A stretch of DNA of 64,000 nucleotides from Clostridia bacterium (GTDB taxonomy: Bacteria; Bacillota; Clostridia; Christensenellales; Borkfalkiaceae). The position numbers were made by a program, and so were the translations under genes. The notes under the pieces were generated by a model, which saw nothing but the letters and a program-made list of their open reading frames with translations, searched no databases and was not told the origin of the DNA. Of the stretch, positions 17,892-26,002 are shown piece after piece. How positions within the stretch are numbered: the first letter of the stretch is position 1; every line of letters starts with the position of its first letter. Where the stretch lies: the NCBI GenBank assembly GCA_900771345.1, contig CAAGNQ010000045.1:68228-132227 (forward strand), read 5' to 3'.

Positions 17892-18458
17892 ATGAAAGAA
17901 AAAATTAAAAAAAGACTAACGAAAAACCAAATATTCACAATCCCAAATATAATAACGCTATTTAGGTTATTTCTAATCCCGGTTATAATTTTGCTTTACT
18001 TAAAATACGAGAATTATTTTGCAAGCGCAGTAGTGATTGCCCTTTCAGCCTTAACTGACGTAGTGGACGGGATAATCGCCAGAAGGTTTAATCTCATATC
18101 AGACTTGGGAAAGTTTTTAGACCCTGTTGCCGATAAACTAACTCAGTTCTCAATGGTGTTTTGTATCGCGCTAAAAACACCGTACGTTTTCTCTTTGTTA
18201 GCCCTCCTGATAATAAAAGATATCCTTTTGTTTCTTTGGGGACTATTCGTACTAAAGAAAACTGACACGGTAAACAGTAGCAAGTGGTACGGGAAGTTGT
18301 GTACGGTGATAATTTACCTATCAATGTTCACGCTATTTGTAATTCCTGACGCCCCGATGGAACTGATAGCAGTGTCGTTTATCATTTGCTCGCTTTCTGT
18401 TTTCCTTTCAACTATACTCTACGGCATATTTTATAGCAAAATCTTAAAAAGTAAATAA
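17892..18458 (+). CDS. pgsA: CDP-diacylglycerol-glycerol-3-phosphate 3-phosphatidyltransferase
   Basis: A 188-residue membrane enzyme of phosphatidylglycerol synthesis. The CDP-alcohol phosphotransferase signature is complete: DVVDGIIARRF, then DLGKFLDPVADK, with the spacing D-x2-D-G-x2-A-R-x8-G-x3-D-x3-D. There are about five to six hydrophobic segments. It is a single gene with its own promoter and terminator. Confidence 0.93.
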   Translation: MKEKIKKRLTKNQIFTIPNIITLFRLFLIPVIILLYLKYENYFASAVVIALSALTDVVDGIIARRFNLISDLGKFLDPVADKLTQFSMVFCIALKTPYVFSLLALLIIKDILLFLWGLFVLKKTDTVNSSKWYGKLCTVIIYLSMFTLFVIPDAPMELIAVSFIICSLSVFLSTILYGIFYSKILKSK

Positions 18459-18477
18459 GTATATGACAGTAAAAAAT

Positions 18478-18511
18478 AAAACCTTTCAGTTTTTTCTGAA
18501 AGGTTTTTTCT
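18478..18511. terminator. Bidirectional terminator between pgsA and trxA
   Basis: The stem AAACCTTTCAG/CTGAAAGGTTT is followed by a T-run. Confidence 0.87.
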
Positions 18512-18521
18512 ATTAGTTTTA

Positions 18522-18839
18522 TTATAAATTTTCCAAAATACTTAATATTTCAGCCTTGTCCATCACGCCCGAGACCTTTTTAACTGCCTTTTTATCCTTA
18601 AAGAAAATTAGCGTTGGAATAACCTCAATCCCGTACTCTGTCGCAAGAGCCATTTCTTCGTCAACGTTAACCTTGCCAACCTTAACTTTTCCATCAAGTT
18701 CTTCTGCAAGCGCCTCAATGGTCGGTGCAATCATTCTGCAAGGCCCACACCAGGTTGCCCAAAAATCAACGATGGCTGGGAGGTTACTATTTAAAACTTC
18801 TTGGTTAAAATTTTGGCTATTTAGTTTAATTTCTTTCAT
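18522..18839 (-). CDS. trxA: Thioredoxin
   Basis: A 105-residue classical thioredoxin with the active site WCGPC at residues 30-34 and the cis-proline in VIPTL near 75. It reduces protein disulfides in the cytoplasm. It is immediately downstream (11 bp) of a ferredoxin:thioredoxin reductase-like gene, which suggests it is reduced from ferredoxin and not by NADPH. Confidence 0.96.
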   Translation of the reverse strand: MKEIKLNSQNFNQEVLNSNLPAIVDFWATWCGPCRMIAPTIEALAEELDGKVKVGKVNVDEEMALATEYGIEVIPTLIFFKDKKAVKKVSGVMDKAEILSILENL

Positions 18840-18850
18840 TTTTTTCCCTC

Positions 18851-19048
18851 CTACTTTGACTTATAGTAAAGTCTGCAATGACAATAACCCTCAAACTCAG
18901 GGTCGTTTATTTGAGCCTTAAACTCTTCGCACATGCATTTATATTCTTCCTTTCTAGAAAGCCTGCAAGGGCAGTACCCTCCCGTGCGTTTAAGCCCCTC
19001 TTTTATTGCGTTAACAATTTCTTTATCTTTATTTAAGGTTATTTTCAT
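18851..19048 (-). CDS. Ferredoxin:thioredoxin reductase catalytic-chain-like protein
   Basis: A 65-residue protein with three Cys-x-Cys motifs: CPC (26-28), CMC (38-40) and CHC (56-58), in the setting GGYCPCRL and EGYCHCRLYY. This is the pattern of the catalytic beta chain of ferredoxin:thioredoxin reductase, which holds a [4Fe-4S] cluster beside a redox-active disulfide. The plant enzyme has wider first spacing and the protein here is shorter, so it may be a minimal form. It sits directly upstream of trxA and 24 bp after jag with no terminator between them. Confidence 0.8.
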   Translation of the reverse strand: MKITLNKDKEIVNAIKEGLKRTGGYCPCRLSRKEEYKCMCEEFKAQINDPEFEGYCHCRLYYKSK

Positions 19049-19072
19049 ACAATAATTATTCCCAAAAATAGA

Positions 19073-19888
19073 TTATTTATCCTTTAGGCTATTACCTAGA
19101 TAAGTTCCGAATGAAATAGACGACGATTTCTTTTTATCAACTGAAGATTTATCAGAATTTCTATCTCTTCTTCTATCCCCACCGAAATTTTTGCCACCTT
19201 TTTTGTTTTTATTATCTCTGCCGTCACGCCTTGCTTTATCCTCGCTTCTTCCTGCGTTATACGGCTTAGAAAACTCGTCTTTATCGTTTGGAACGATAAC
19301 AATATAACGGTTTGGCTCTTTTCCGTCACTTCTAGTAGTAACCGTCTGACTATCTGCAAGAGAGGTGTGAATAATTCTTCTTTCGTATGGGCTCATAGGC
19401 TCAAGCATAACTTCGCGTCTAATCTCAGTAGCCTTTTGCTCTAATCTTTTAGCCAGTTTAATAAGAGTTTCTTCCCTTCTTTCTCTATAATTCTCACAGT
19501 CAACGACTACCTTTTTATAGTCTTTTCTGTTCATATTAAGCGCAGCGCCTGCAAGAGTTTGAATAGCGTCTAAAACTTCCCCACGATAACCGATAACGTT
19601 TGATGAATCTGTAGAAACAATAGTAATAATTGTTTTCTCTTCGTCCTCGGTAATGGTTGCTTTTGCGTTAAGGTCCATAATATCTACGATACCTTGTACG
19701 AAAGAAAGAGCGCTTTCTCCTTCTGATTGTTTTTTAGTAATTTCCACAACTGCTTTGCCTTTCATTTTTCCAAATAAGCCCTTTGTTGGCTCTTCAATAA
19801 TCTCAATTATTGCTTGGTCTTTTGAAAGGTTTAATTCTGATAGTCCAGTTGCAATAGTTTCTTCCACTGTTTTGCCTGTAAACTGCAT
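19073..19888 (-). CDS. jag: SpoIIIJ-associated RNA-binding protein Jag (KhpB)
   Basis: A 271-residue protein. The Jag N-terminal domain covers about residues 1-52 (GLFGKMKGKAVVEI), a KH domain 60-140 (VIGYRGEVLDAIQTL) and an R3H domain 140-205 (MSPYERRIIHTSL). In Firmicutes it binds RNA and affects cell wall synthesis, and it follows yidC as here. The last 65 residues are an unusual Arg/Lys/Asp/Gly-rich, low-complexity tail that looks disordered. Confidence 0.93.
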   Translation of the reverse strand: MQFTGKTVEETIATGLSELNLSKDQAIIEIIEEPTKGLFGKMKGKAVVEITKKQSEGESALSFVQGIVDIMDLNAKATITEDEEKTIITIVSTDSSNVIGYRGEVLDAIQTLAGAALNMNRKDYKKVVVDCENYRERREETLIKLAKRLEQKATEIRREVMLEPMSPYERRIIHTSLADSQTVTTRSDGKEPNRYIVIVPNDKDEFSKPYNAGRSEDKARRDGRDNKNKKGGKNFGGDRRRDRNSDKSSVDKKKSSSISFGTYLGNSLKDK

Positions 19889-19926
19889 AATATAACCTCC
19901 TTAGCGCCCGTGCGCAATATTCTTCT

Positions 19927-21426
19927 TTATTTTCTTTTCTTCTTAACAGGCCCTGTCAAAAAGTCCCCACCGTTTTCGTGAGCAAACCTGTCGTTTTTAT
20001 CCTTTTTCTTAGGCTCTTCTTTTTTCACTTCATCTTCTTTTTTTGGCACGTAAATTCTACCACGCACCTTCTTTGGTTGGGTATTGATTTTTTGTTTTTT
20101 CATCTGCTTGTCAACTATAAAGTTTATAACAAAAGTCATACAAACGCTAATAATTGAACTCAAAATAATATAGATAGAGAATGCCGCCGTATACATAAAA
20201 GCAAAGAAAGCCATCATTATCGGCATCATCCAAGTCATCATCTTTTGAGTTTGCGCGCCCTGCCCGTCAACAGTTTGAAGTTCCATTTGCGCCTTTTGAG
20301 TTTTGCTAGTTACGATTTGCATAAGAAGTGATACGCCTGCCGTTAACGCAACTAAAATAAAATATCCGTTAGGCTGGGTTTTTTCTTCTTCCAACTTCAT
20401 CGTAAGTTCAGCATAACCCGTATCAAGAATATCGGTAGCATTCGGTTGGTCTTTTAGGTATTCGTGAGTTTGCTTAAATACTTCCCAACTAGATTCAACG
20501 GGGTGCTTTGTCGTACTATCGGTTACCCAAATATTTTTAACCCACAAAAAACTAGAATTTTCTTCTCTAAAGGTTTGGGCTGATTTTTCTCGTTGAATAT
20601 CCTTTATAAACTCTTTTGCAGACAAATTAGAGTCGGCAAATTCTACTTGCGTTCCGTCCTCCTTATATATTTTAAGGAAGTTGTTTTGCTCGCTTGCAAG
20701 AGGAGAACTAGAGAAAATTCCACTCTCAATAATATTATCAAAAGTAGCCTTTGCCCACTTATTTTCTAAAATGTTATGAGCAATTTTGGCTTTAACGTAA
20801 CCAGGCTCGGTATAAACGAGCATGTATCTTGAAGTTAGTATTCCGTTACCGTTAGTTTCTTCCACTAATTCAACTCTAACGTTGCCACTTTCGGCTTTTT
20901 TATCTTCTTCGTCTTTAACTAAGTTATATAAACTTTCACTTTCAAAAGTTATAACCCCGTTTTCATTTTTAATATACTCGCCGTCAATTTCAAAGCCGGC
21001 GTAAACGACGTTGTTATAAGCACAACTCATATCGTAAAAATACTTTTTGTTTTGATATTGAGAATAATTGGTAAACGCGTTGATAGCAACGATAAATATA
21101 ACTAGAGTTAAAATAGTAGGTAGGCAAGCGCCGAACATAGAATAACCGTTCTTTTTGTAAAGCGCCATCATTTTTTGATTATATAATTCTTTGTTATCAG
21201 CGTATTGTTTTTGAAGTTTTTCAAGTTCAGGACGCATTTCTTCCATTTTAACGGTGTTTTTGCGCATTGACGCTCTTGACATATAGTCAAAAGGTAGAGT
21301 AATGAGTTTTAATAGTAAGGTAAATAAAACTATTCCTAGTGCAATAGAGCCACTAACTTCAACAAGCCAGTATATAGTTTTTACCAAAAAATTTTGCATT
21401 ATAGGTTGCGTAAAATTTATAATCAT
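19927..21426 (-). CDS. yidC: Membrane protein insertase YidC with large extracytoplasmic insertion
   Basis: A YidC/Oxa1/SpoIIIJ insertase of 499 residues, nearly twice the usual Gram-positive length. Segment one covers about residues 15-44, the cytoplasmic hairpin 47-100 and segment two 101-121. An extra block of about 165 residues (124-290) then precedes the conserved FLWVKNIW at 293. Another roughly 45-residue spacer comes before segment three at 355-370. The groove Arg of SpoIIIJ appears to be Lys40. The C-terminal tail is Lys-rich, as expected for ribosome contact. There is no lipobox. It lies 3 bp after yidD. Confidence 0.94.
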   Translation of the reverse strand: MIINFTQPIMQNFLVKTIYWLVEVSGSIALGIVLFTLLLKLITLPFDYMSRASMRKNTVKMEEMRPELEKLQKQYADNKELYNQKMMALYKKNGYSMFGACLPTILTLVIFIVAINAFTNYSQYQNKKYFYDMSCAYNNVVYAGFEIDGEYIKNENGVITFESESLYNLVKDEEDKKAESGNVRVELVEETNGNGILTSRYMLVYTEPGYVKAKIAHNILENKWAKATFDNIIESGIFSSSPLASEQNNFLKIYKEDGTQVEFADSNLSAKEFIKDIQREKSAQTFREENSSFLWVKNIWVTDSTTKHPVESSWEVFKQTHEYLKDQPNATDILDTGYAELTMKLEEEKTQPNGYFILVALTAGVSLLMQIVTSKTQKAQMELQTVDGQGAQTQKMMTWMMPIMMAFFAFMYTAAFSIYIILSSIISVCMTFVINFIVDKQMKKQKINTQPKKVRGRIYVPKKEDEVKKEEPKKKDKNDRFAHENGGDFLTGPVKKKRK

Positions 21427-21429
21427 ATT

Positions 21430-21663
21430 TTAATACACCCACTTAATTATATTTTTTTTATCAGGGACTTTATCGAATCCACCTTTAGCCCAAGGGTTAC
21501 ATCTAATAATTCTTTTTATACCTAAAAACCACCCGACCAAAAAGCCGTGTTTTAAAATTGCCTCAAGCGTATATTGAGAACAGGACGGAATATACATACA
21601 TCTGCCGAACGACAAATATTTTTGATAAAATCTTATTAATTTAATGCTTAAAAATTTTAGCAC
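21430..21663 (-). CDS. yidD: Membrane protein insertion efficiency factor YidD
   Basis: A 77-residue protein with the family motif YQKYLSF, then CMYIPSCSQYTLEAI and KRIIRCNPWAKGGFDKVP. It is a small amphipathic factor that aids YidC-dependent insertion. Its first base coincides with the last base of rnpA and it ends 3 bp from yidC. Confidence 0.94.
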   Translation of the reverse strand: MLKFLSIKLIRFYQKYLSFGRCMYIPSCSQYTLEAILKHGFLVGWFLGIKRIIRCNPWAKGGFDKVPDKKNIIKWVY

Positions 21664-21986
21664 TATATTATCCCACCTTTTTTAAAAAGAAATTCCATAT
21701 TCTCGGTAAACTTTTTTAAGGAATATTCCTCTTCAACTTTCGGTATAAAAACAAAAAAGAAGTTTTTTCCTAATTTTGGCATAAAACTTCTGAAAGATTC
21801 CCTCAAAAGGCGTTTTATTCGATTTCTCTTAACGCTTCCACCGTGCTTTTTACTCACGGCGAAGCCTGCTTTTATTTCGTTTGATGGAAAATAAATTACT
21901 GTAAGAGTTGAAGAATACAACCTTTTTCCTTTACTAAAAACAAGGTTGAAATCTTTTTCTTTTTTTAACCTGATATCAATTGCCAT
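21663..21986 (-). CDS. rnpA: Ribonuclease P protein component
   Basis: A 107-residue basic protein that binds RNase P RNA. The RNR signature appears as GGSVKRNRIKRLLRESFR near residues 49-66. It follows rpmH in the universal order. Its RNA partner is encoded at 10728-11076. Confidence 0.95.
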   Translation of the reverse strand: MAIDIRLKKEKDFNLVFSKGKRLYSSTLTVIYFPSNEIKAGFAVSKKHGGSVKRNRIKRLLRESFRSFMPKLGKNFFFVFIPKVEEEYSLKKFTENMEFLFKKGGII

Positions 21987-21995
21987 TTTAACTTA

Positions 21996-22130
21996 CTATG
22001 CAGAAAGTTTATGGCGACCTTTATTACGGCGTCTTTTTAAAACGTTCCTTCCTGAACGAGTTTTCATTCTTTCTCTAAAACCGTGAACTTTGCTTCTTTG
22101 TCTTTTCTTAGGTTGATAAGTCTGTTTCAT
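21996..22130 (-). CDS. rpmH: 50S ribosomal protein L34
   Basis: A 44-residue ORF beginning MKQTYQPKKRQRSKVHGF and ending with the basic LKRRRNKGRHKLSA, the standard L34 sequence and length. AAGGAG lies 8-9 nt before the ATG. A consensus promoter is just upstream. Confidence 0.97.
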   Translation of the reverse strand: MKQTYQPKKRQRSKVHGFRERMKTRSGRNVLKRRRNKGRHKLSA

Positions 22131-22175
22131 TATTTATTTCTCCTTTTATGGTATTATTTCACTTATGCTTTTTAT

Positions 22176-22204
22176 ATTGTATAGATATTTATCCCATTTG
22201 TCAA
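22176..22204 (-). promoter_or_regulatory. Promoter of the rpmH-rnpA-yidD-yidC-jag unit
   Basis: On the minus strand TTGACA (22199-22204) and TACAAT (22176-22181) are 17 bp apart, between dnaN and rpmH. Confidence 0.85.
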
Positions 22205-22209
22205 TTATT

Positions 22210-23310
22210 TTAACTATTTATTCTAACAGGAAGTACTAAATATAAAAATCCTTCCTTTCCAAGCGCAGTTATAACGCAAGGGTCAATAGCAGTATTTAAA
22301 CTTAAATTTATAAACTCGTCGTCTATTATCTTTAGATATTCTTGCAAGTATTTGCCGTTAAACGCAATAGTCAAATCTTTTCCTTTTAAGTTTATCGGTA
22401 AATTTTCGTTTACGTTTCCTACCTCTGATTTAGCGATAATATTCATAAACTCTTCTTTTATATCAAACTTAACTACGTTATATCTATCGTTTCTAGCAAC
22501 GATTGACGCTCTTTCAATACTGCTAAGTAATGCTTGACGATTTACTATAATAGAATTTTCAAAATTATTTGGCAAAATATGGCTATATTTTACAAATTCT
22601 CCCTCTATTAATCTTGAAACCAAAACGGTGTTCTCAAGTTCTATATAAAGTGAATTGCTTTGAAGATTTACCTTTATAATTTGCTCGTCGTTATCTAAAA
22701 GCCTTGTAATTTCAGAAAGAGTTCTTGCAGGAATTACTGCTTTAACGTTAGAAGAAGATTTTACTTCAGTTTTAACAACGCTCATTCTAAACCCGTCAAG
22801 AGCAACCGTCGTTAAATTTCCGTTTTCAATCTCAAATAAACAACCCTTAAGTATAGGCCTGCTATCATCAGAAGAACAAGCAAAAACCGTTCTTTCAACT
22901 ATTTGTTTAAAATCTTTTTGAGAAATCTCAAAACTCTCGCAATTATCTTTTCTATCAATTTTAGGGAATTTATCGGCAGGGAATACTTGAAGTTCACTCT
23001 CTGAATCAGAATATTTTATGCAAAGCCCACCGTCGTAAAGACGGGAAAGTTCCACTTGTTCCTTTTCAAGTTTCTTAACAAACTCAACGAAATACTTTCC
23101 TACTACAACCGTTTCGCCTTCCATCAAAACGTCTGCCTTAATTGTTTTTTCTATTGATAGTTCAACGTCGGTTGCTAGTAGTGTTAAAGTTTCCCCTTGT
23201 GCAGAAATTTTTATACCTTCTAAAATAGGATTTGATGCTTTAACAGAAAGTGCTTTACTAACCTTAAGCACTGCATCAGATAAATCCAAACCGTCACAAA
23301 TAACTTTCAT
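22210..23310 (-). CDS. dnaN: DNA polymerase III beta sliding clamp
   Basis: A 366-residue sliding clamp with the three-domain pattern, including SVKASNPILEGIKI in domain 1, the CSSDDSRPILKG motif in domain 2 and the C-terminal YLVLPVR. ATG 23310 is chosen over the frame opening at 23400 because GGGAG precedes it and homology starts there. dnaN is 7-9 kb from dnaA and heads the L34 cluster, which is unusual. Confidence 0.95.
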   Translation of the reverse strand: MKVICDGLDLSDAVLKVSKALSVKASNPILEGIKISAQGETLTLLATDVELSIEKTIKADVLMEGETVVVGKYFVEFVKKLEKEQVELSRLYDGGLCIKYSDSESELQVFPADKFPKIDRKDNCESFEISQKDFKQIVERTVFACSSDDSRPILKGCLFEIENGNLTTVALDGFRMSVVKTEVKSSSNVKAVIPARTLSEITRLLDNDEQIIKVNLQSNSLYIELENTVLVSRLIEGEFVKYSHILPNNFENSIIVNRQALLSSIERASIVARNDRYNVVKFDIKEEFMNIIAKSEVGNVNENLPINLKGKDLTIAFNGKYLQEYLKIIDDEFINLSLNTAIDPCVITALGKEGFLYLVLPVRINS

Positions 23311-23679
23311 TATCTTTTTCTCCCTAACGTTATCGATAAGTAAATATATATTATTATATAATATATAAAGAAAAAAATCAAGAAAAAACAGGTATTTCAT
23401 TTGTGAGATTTAAAATTTTGCATTATTGATTGGAAGAAGAGTTTTTGTTTTTTATGTTTGTTATGTTTCTTTTTTATTTATATAAATTAGTATGGTTAGT
23501 ATTAATATGCGAGTGGAAATGTTGATAGATATAATTTAGCATTGATTTATATAGTTTTTTTGTAAGTATATATTCGTTGATAAAAAAATTATAACCGTTT
23601 ATAAAATAGGATAAAAAGTTAATAAGTATTGTTAATAAAAAAGATTGAAAGTTTTTTTTAATTATGTTATACTTTTTAT
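23311..23679. promoter_or_regulatory. Divergent dnaN/rsmG promoter region
   Basis: This AT-rich gap of 369 bp carries two promoters. For dnaN, minus-strand TTGATT (23376-23381) and TATAAT (23353-23358) are 17 bp apart. For rsmG, TTGAAA (23645-23650) and TATACT (23668-23673) are 17 bp apart, and the -10 element ends only 6 nt before the rsmG ATG. I see no TTATCCACA-type DnaA box in it. Confidence 0.7.
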
Positions 23680-24360
23680 ATGGAAAACTTATTTTTAGAA
23701 TACGGCATAAAATTAAATAAAGAAAAACTTGATAAATTCAGGCGATACTACGAACTTTTAGTAGAATATAATCAAAAGTTTAATATAACTGCAATAACTG
23801 AAAAAGAGGAAGTTTATAAAAAACACTTTATTGATTCACTTTTAGGAGTTGATAACTTTATTGAAGGAAGGTTGATAGATATAGGCTCTGGGGGAGGTTT
23901 TCCTGCAATTCCTCTTAAAATATATAACGATAATTTATGCGTAACTTTAGTGGAAGCAACTGGGAAAAAATGTGAATTCCTTAAAACTGTTGTTGATGAA
24001 CTAGGTTTAAAAAATATTATTGTTATAAACGATAGGGCAGAAACCTTAATTAAAAAAACTGGATTTAGAGAGGGTTTTGATTACTGCACGGCAAGGGCAG
24101 TTGCAAGGCTTTCCACCCTTTTAGAGTATTGTTTGCCATTTGTTAAAGTAGGTGGAAAATTCGTTGGTTATAAAGGGGATGCAAACGAGGAGATAAAAGA
24201 GGCGAGGAGCGCCATTAAGATTTTGGGTGGAGAGTTTGTTAAGGCAGAAGAAAAGGAACTTTTCGGGGCTAAAAGGCAGATTGTAATGATAAAAAAAGTT
24301 AGCGTTACTAATCCAAAATACCCAAGAGGAAACGGCAAAGAGAGGAAAAATCCACTGTGA
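23680..24360 (+). CDS. rsmG: 16S rRNA (guanine-N7) methyltransferase RsmG
   Basis: SAM-dependent enzyme that methylates G527 of 16S rRNA; 226 residues, normal. Signatures: YNQKFNITAI, HFIDSLL, the SAM motif IDIGSGGGFPAIPLK and CTARAVARLSTLLEY. There is no ribosome binding site, and the promoter -10 element lies right before the ATG, so the mRNA is probably leaderless. It overlaps the next gene by 4 bp. Confidence 0.95.
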   Translation: MENLFLEYGIKLNKEKLDKFRRYYELLVEYNQKFNITAITEKEEVYKKHFIDSLLGVDNFIEGRLIDIGSGGGFPAIPLKIYNDNLCVTLVEATGKKCEFLKTVVDELGLKNIIVINDRAETLIKKTGFREGFDYCTARAVARLSTLLEYCLPFVKVGGKFVGYKGDANEEIKEARSAIKILGGEFVKAEEKELFGAKRQIVMIKKVSVTNPKYPRGNGKERKNPL

Positions 24361-24827
24361 GTGAAATTTTTATAAATAATGTGAGAGCGTGCGCTGTTTC
24401 AGGGCATAGAGTGCTATATTCTGATTTTGATAGAGAAAGGCTAGAAAAAGTTTTTAATAAGTTAGTAGACGGAGGTTTTGATACCTTTTTAGTCGGAATG
24501 GCGCTGGGGTTTGACACAGAGTGTTTTTTAATTTTGGAAAAAATCAGGGAGAAAAAGAATATTAAAATTATCGCTTGCATTCCTTGTTTAACACAGGCTG
24601 AAAGGTTTAATAAAAAGCAAAAAGAACTGTATAATAAAATGGTTGAAAGTGCTGACGAGAGGATAATTTTAAGTCAAGAGTATACTGACACTTGTATGAA
24701 AAAAAGAAATGAATTTATGGTAAAAAACTCGTCGGTTTTAGTGTATTATAAACGGCGAGAGAAAGGGGGAACTGCTCAAACGGTAAACTTTGCGAAAAAA
24801 CAAAATAAAATATTATTAGAAGTATAA
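24357..24827 (+). CDS. SLOG-fold protein, YpsA/DUF1273-like
   Basis: A 156-residue protein starting with GTG at 24357, overlapping the rsmG stop codon (GTGA). AVSGHRVL at residue 13, the GFDTFLVGMALGFD strand and helix, ACIPC, and the C-terminal KGGTAQTVNFAKK match the DUF1273 branch of the SLOG nucleotide-binding superfamily that includes YpsA. Functions in the family range from cell-division effects to nucleotide sensing, so no specific role is assigned. Confidence 0.82.
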   Translation: MSEIFINNVRACAVSGHRVLYSDFDRERLEKVFNKLVDGGFDTFLVGMALGFDTECFLILEKIREKKNIKIIACIPCLTQAERFNKKQKELYNKMVESADERIILSQEYTDTCMKKRNEFMVKNSSVLVYYKRREKGGTAQTVNFAKKQNKILLEV

Positions 24828-24857
24828 AAAAAGCATTGAGATTTTCAATGCTTTTTT
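24826..24857. terminator. Terminator after the SLOG gene
   Basis: The stem AAAAAGCATTGA with its complement is followed by a T-run. The minus side also has a T-rich tract, so it can serve the convergent gene at 24886. Confidence 0.85.
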
Positions 24858-24885
24858 GGTTTATTAATATCGTTTTATTAATTTT

Positions 24886-25149
24886 CTATAAAATTTCTTT
24901 ATAACCTTTGCCGTATTTTAAGGCTCTTGAAACGCGAGAAAGAGTTGCTGAAGATATCTCGGTTTTTGCTATAATTTGCTCGTAAGTTTCCCCGTTTTTT
25001 AAGAGTTTTGCAGCCAAAAGCCTACCACTCATAGCGTCAATTTCCTTTTCGGTGCAGAGGTCTTTAAAAAAATTCTCACACTGCTTTTTATCTTTTAGAT
25101 TTAAAATAACGTCAAAAAGGTCGGTTCTCAAGTTCTCGTTAGTGCTCAT
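24886..25149 (-). CDS. TrpR/YerC/YecD-family DNA-binding protein
   Basis: An 87-residue helical protein with the TrpR-like helix-turn-helix: CTEKEIDAMSGRLLAAKLL, then GETYEQIIAKTEISSATLSRVSRAL. The family includes B. subtilis YerC. It abuts the ATPase gene (overlap of one base) at the end of an amino-acid ABC operon, so it may regulate that operon; this is inference from position. Confidence 0.88.
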   Translation of the reverse strand: MSTNENLRTDLFDVILNLKDKKQCENFFKDLCTEKEIDAMSGRLLAAKLLKNGETYEQIIAKTEISSATLSRVSRALKYGKGYKEIL

Positions 25150-26000
25150 TATTCGCCCTCCTTGTTAGAAACGCTTGATAAAAAGTGAATAAGTTTTTCT
25201 GACTTTGGGTTATCAAAGATTTCTTCAGGCGTGCCTTGTTCTTCTATAATTCCATTTGCCATAAACACAACCTTATCCGAAACGTTTTTAGCAAACCCCA
25301 TTTCGTGAGTAACTATAATCATAGTCCTGTCTTGGTCTTTGAGCGAACGAATAACTTTCAAAACCTCGCCCGTAAGTTCTGGGTCGAGAGCAGAGGTCGG
25401 CTCGTCAAAACAAAGAATTTTAGGCTTTAATGCAAGTGCTCTTGCAATTGCTACTCGTTGGCTTTGTCCACCTGAAAGTTCGCCCGGATAAGCAGAGATT
25501 TTATCAAGAAGTCCTACCGTTTTAAGTAAAGATAAAGCAGTGCTTTCTATTTTCTCAAGTTCTTGCTTTTTAAACTCGGCTAGTTTTTGGTTAATTTGCT
25601 TTCTAGTTAAACTTTTATCTTCTTTTAACTGTTTTTTTAAGTTAGAAAGTTTGTCTTTTAGCAAAAGTTCAGGTGCTAAGGTAATATTTCTTAACACGGT
25701 GTATTGAGGAAATAGGTTAAACGACTGAAAAACCAACCCGAAATTAAGCCTCTTTTCTCTTAAAACAGCGTCGCAATCGGTTTTAGAGAAATCGTTGATT
25801 AAAGCCTCTTTGTCCAAAATCATTTCGCCTAAGTTTGGCGTTTCTAAAAAGTTGATACAGCGAAGAAGGGTAGTTTTTCCACTACCTGAACTGCCGATAA
25901 TTGATACTACCTGCCCCTTTTCAATAGAAAGGTCAATACCCTTTAATACTTCGGTGCTCTTAAAACTTTTATATAAATTTTTAATTTCTAAATACGCCAT
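25149..26000 (-). CDS. Polar amino acid ABC transporter ATP-binding protein with insertion
   Basis: A 283-residue ATPase of the GlnQ/HisP type. Walker A GSSGSGKT is at 36-43, the Q-loop Gln at 92, signature LSGGQ at 175-179, Walker B ILCFDE at 195-200 and the switch His in VTHEMGFA. Typical members have about 240-250 residues; here a charged Lys/Gln/Glu-rich helical stretch of about 40 residues lies between the Q-loop and the signature (about 113-155). The substrate is unknown. Confidence 0.92.
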   Translation of the reverse strand: MAYLEIKNLYKSFKSTEVLKGIDLSIEKGQVVSIIGSSGSGKTTLLRCINFLETPNLGEMILDKEALINDFSKTDCDAVLREKRLNFGLVFQSFNLFPQYTVLRNITLAPELLLKDKLSNLKKQLKEDKSLTRKQINQKLAEFKKQELEKIESTALSLLKTVGLLDKISAYPGELSGGQSQRVAIARALALKPKILCFDEPTSALDPELTGEVLKVIRSLKDQDRTMIIVTHEMGFAKNVSDKVVFMANGIIEEQGTPEEIFDNPKSEKLIHFLSSVSNKEGE

Positions 26001-26002
26001 AA

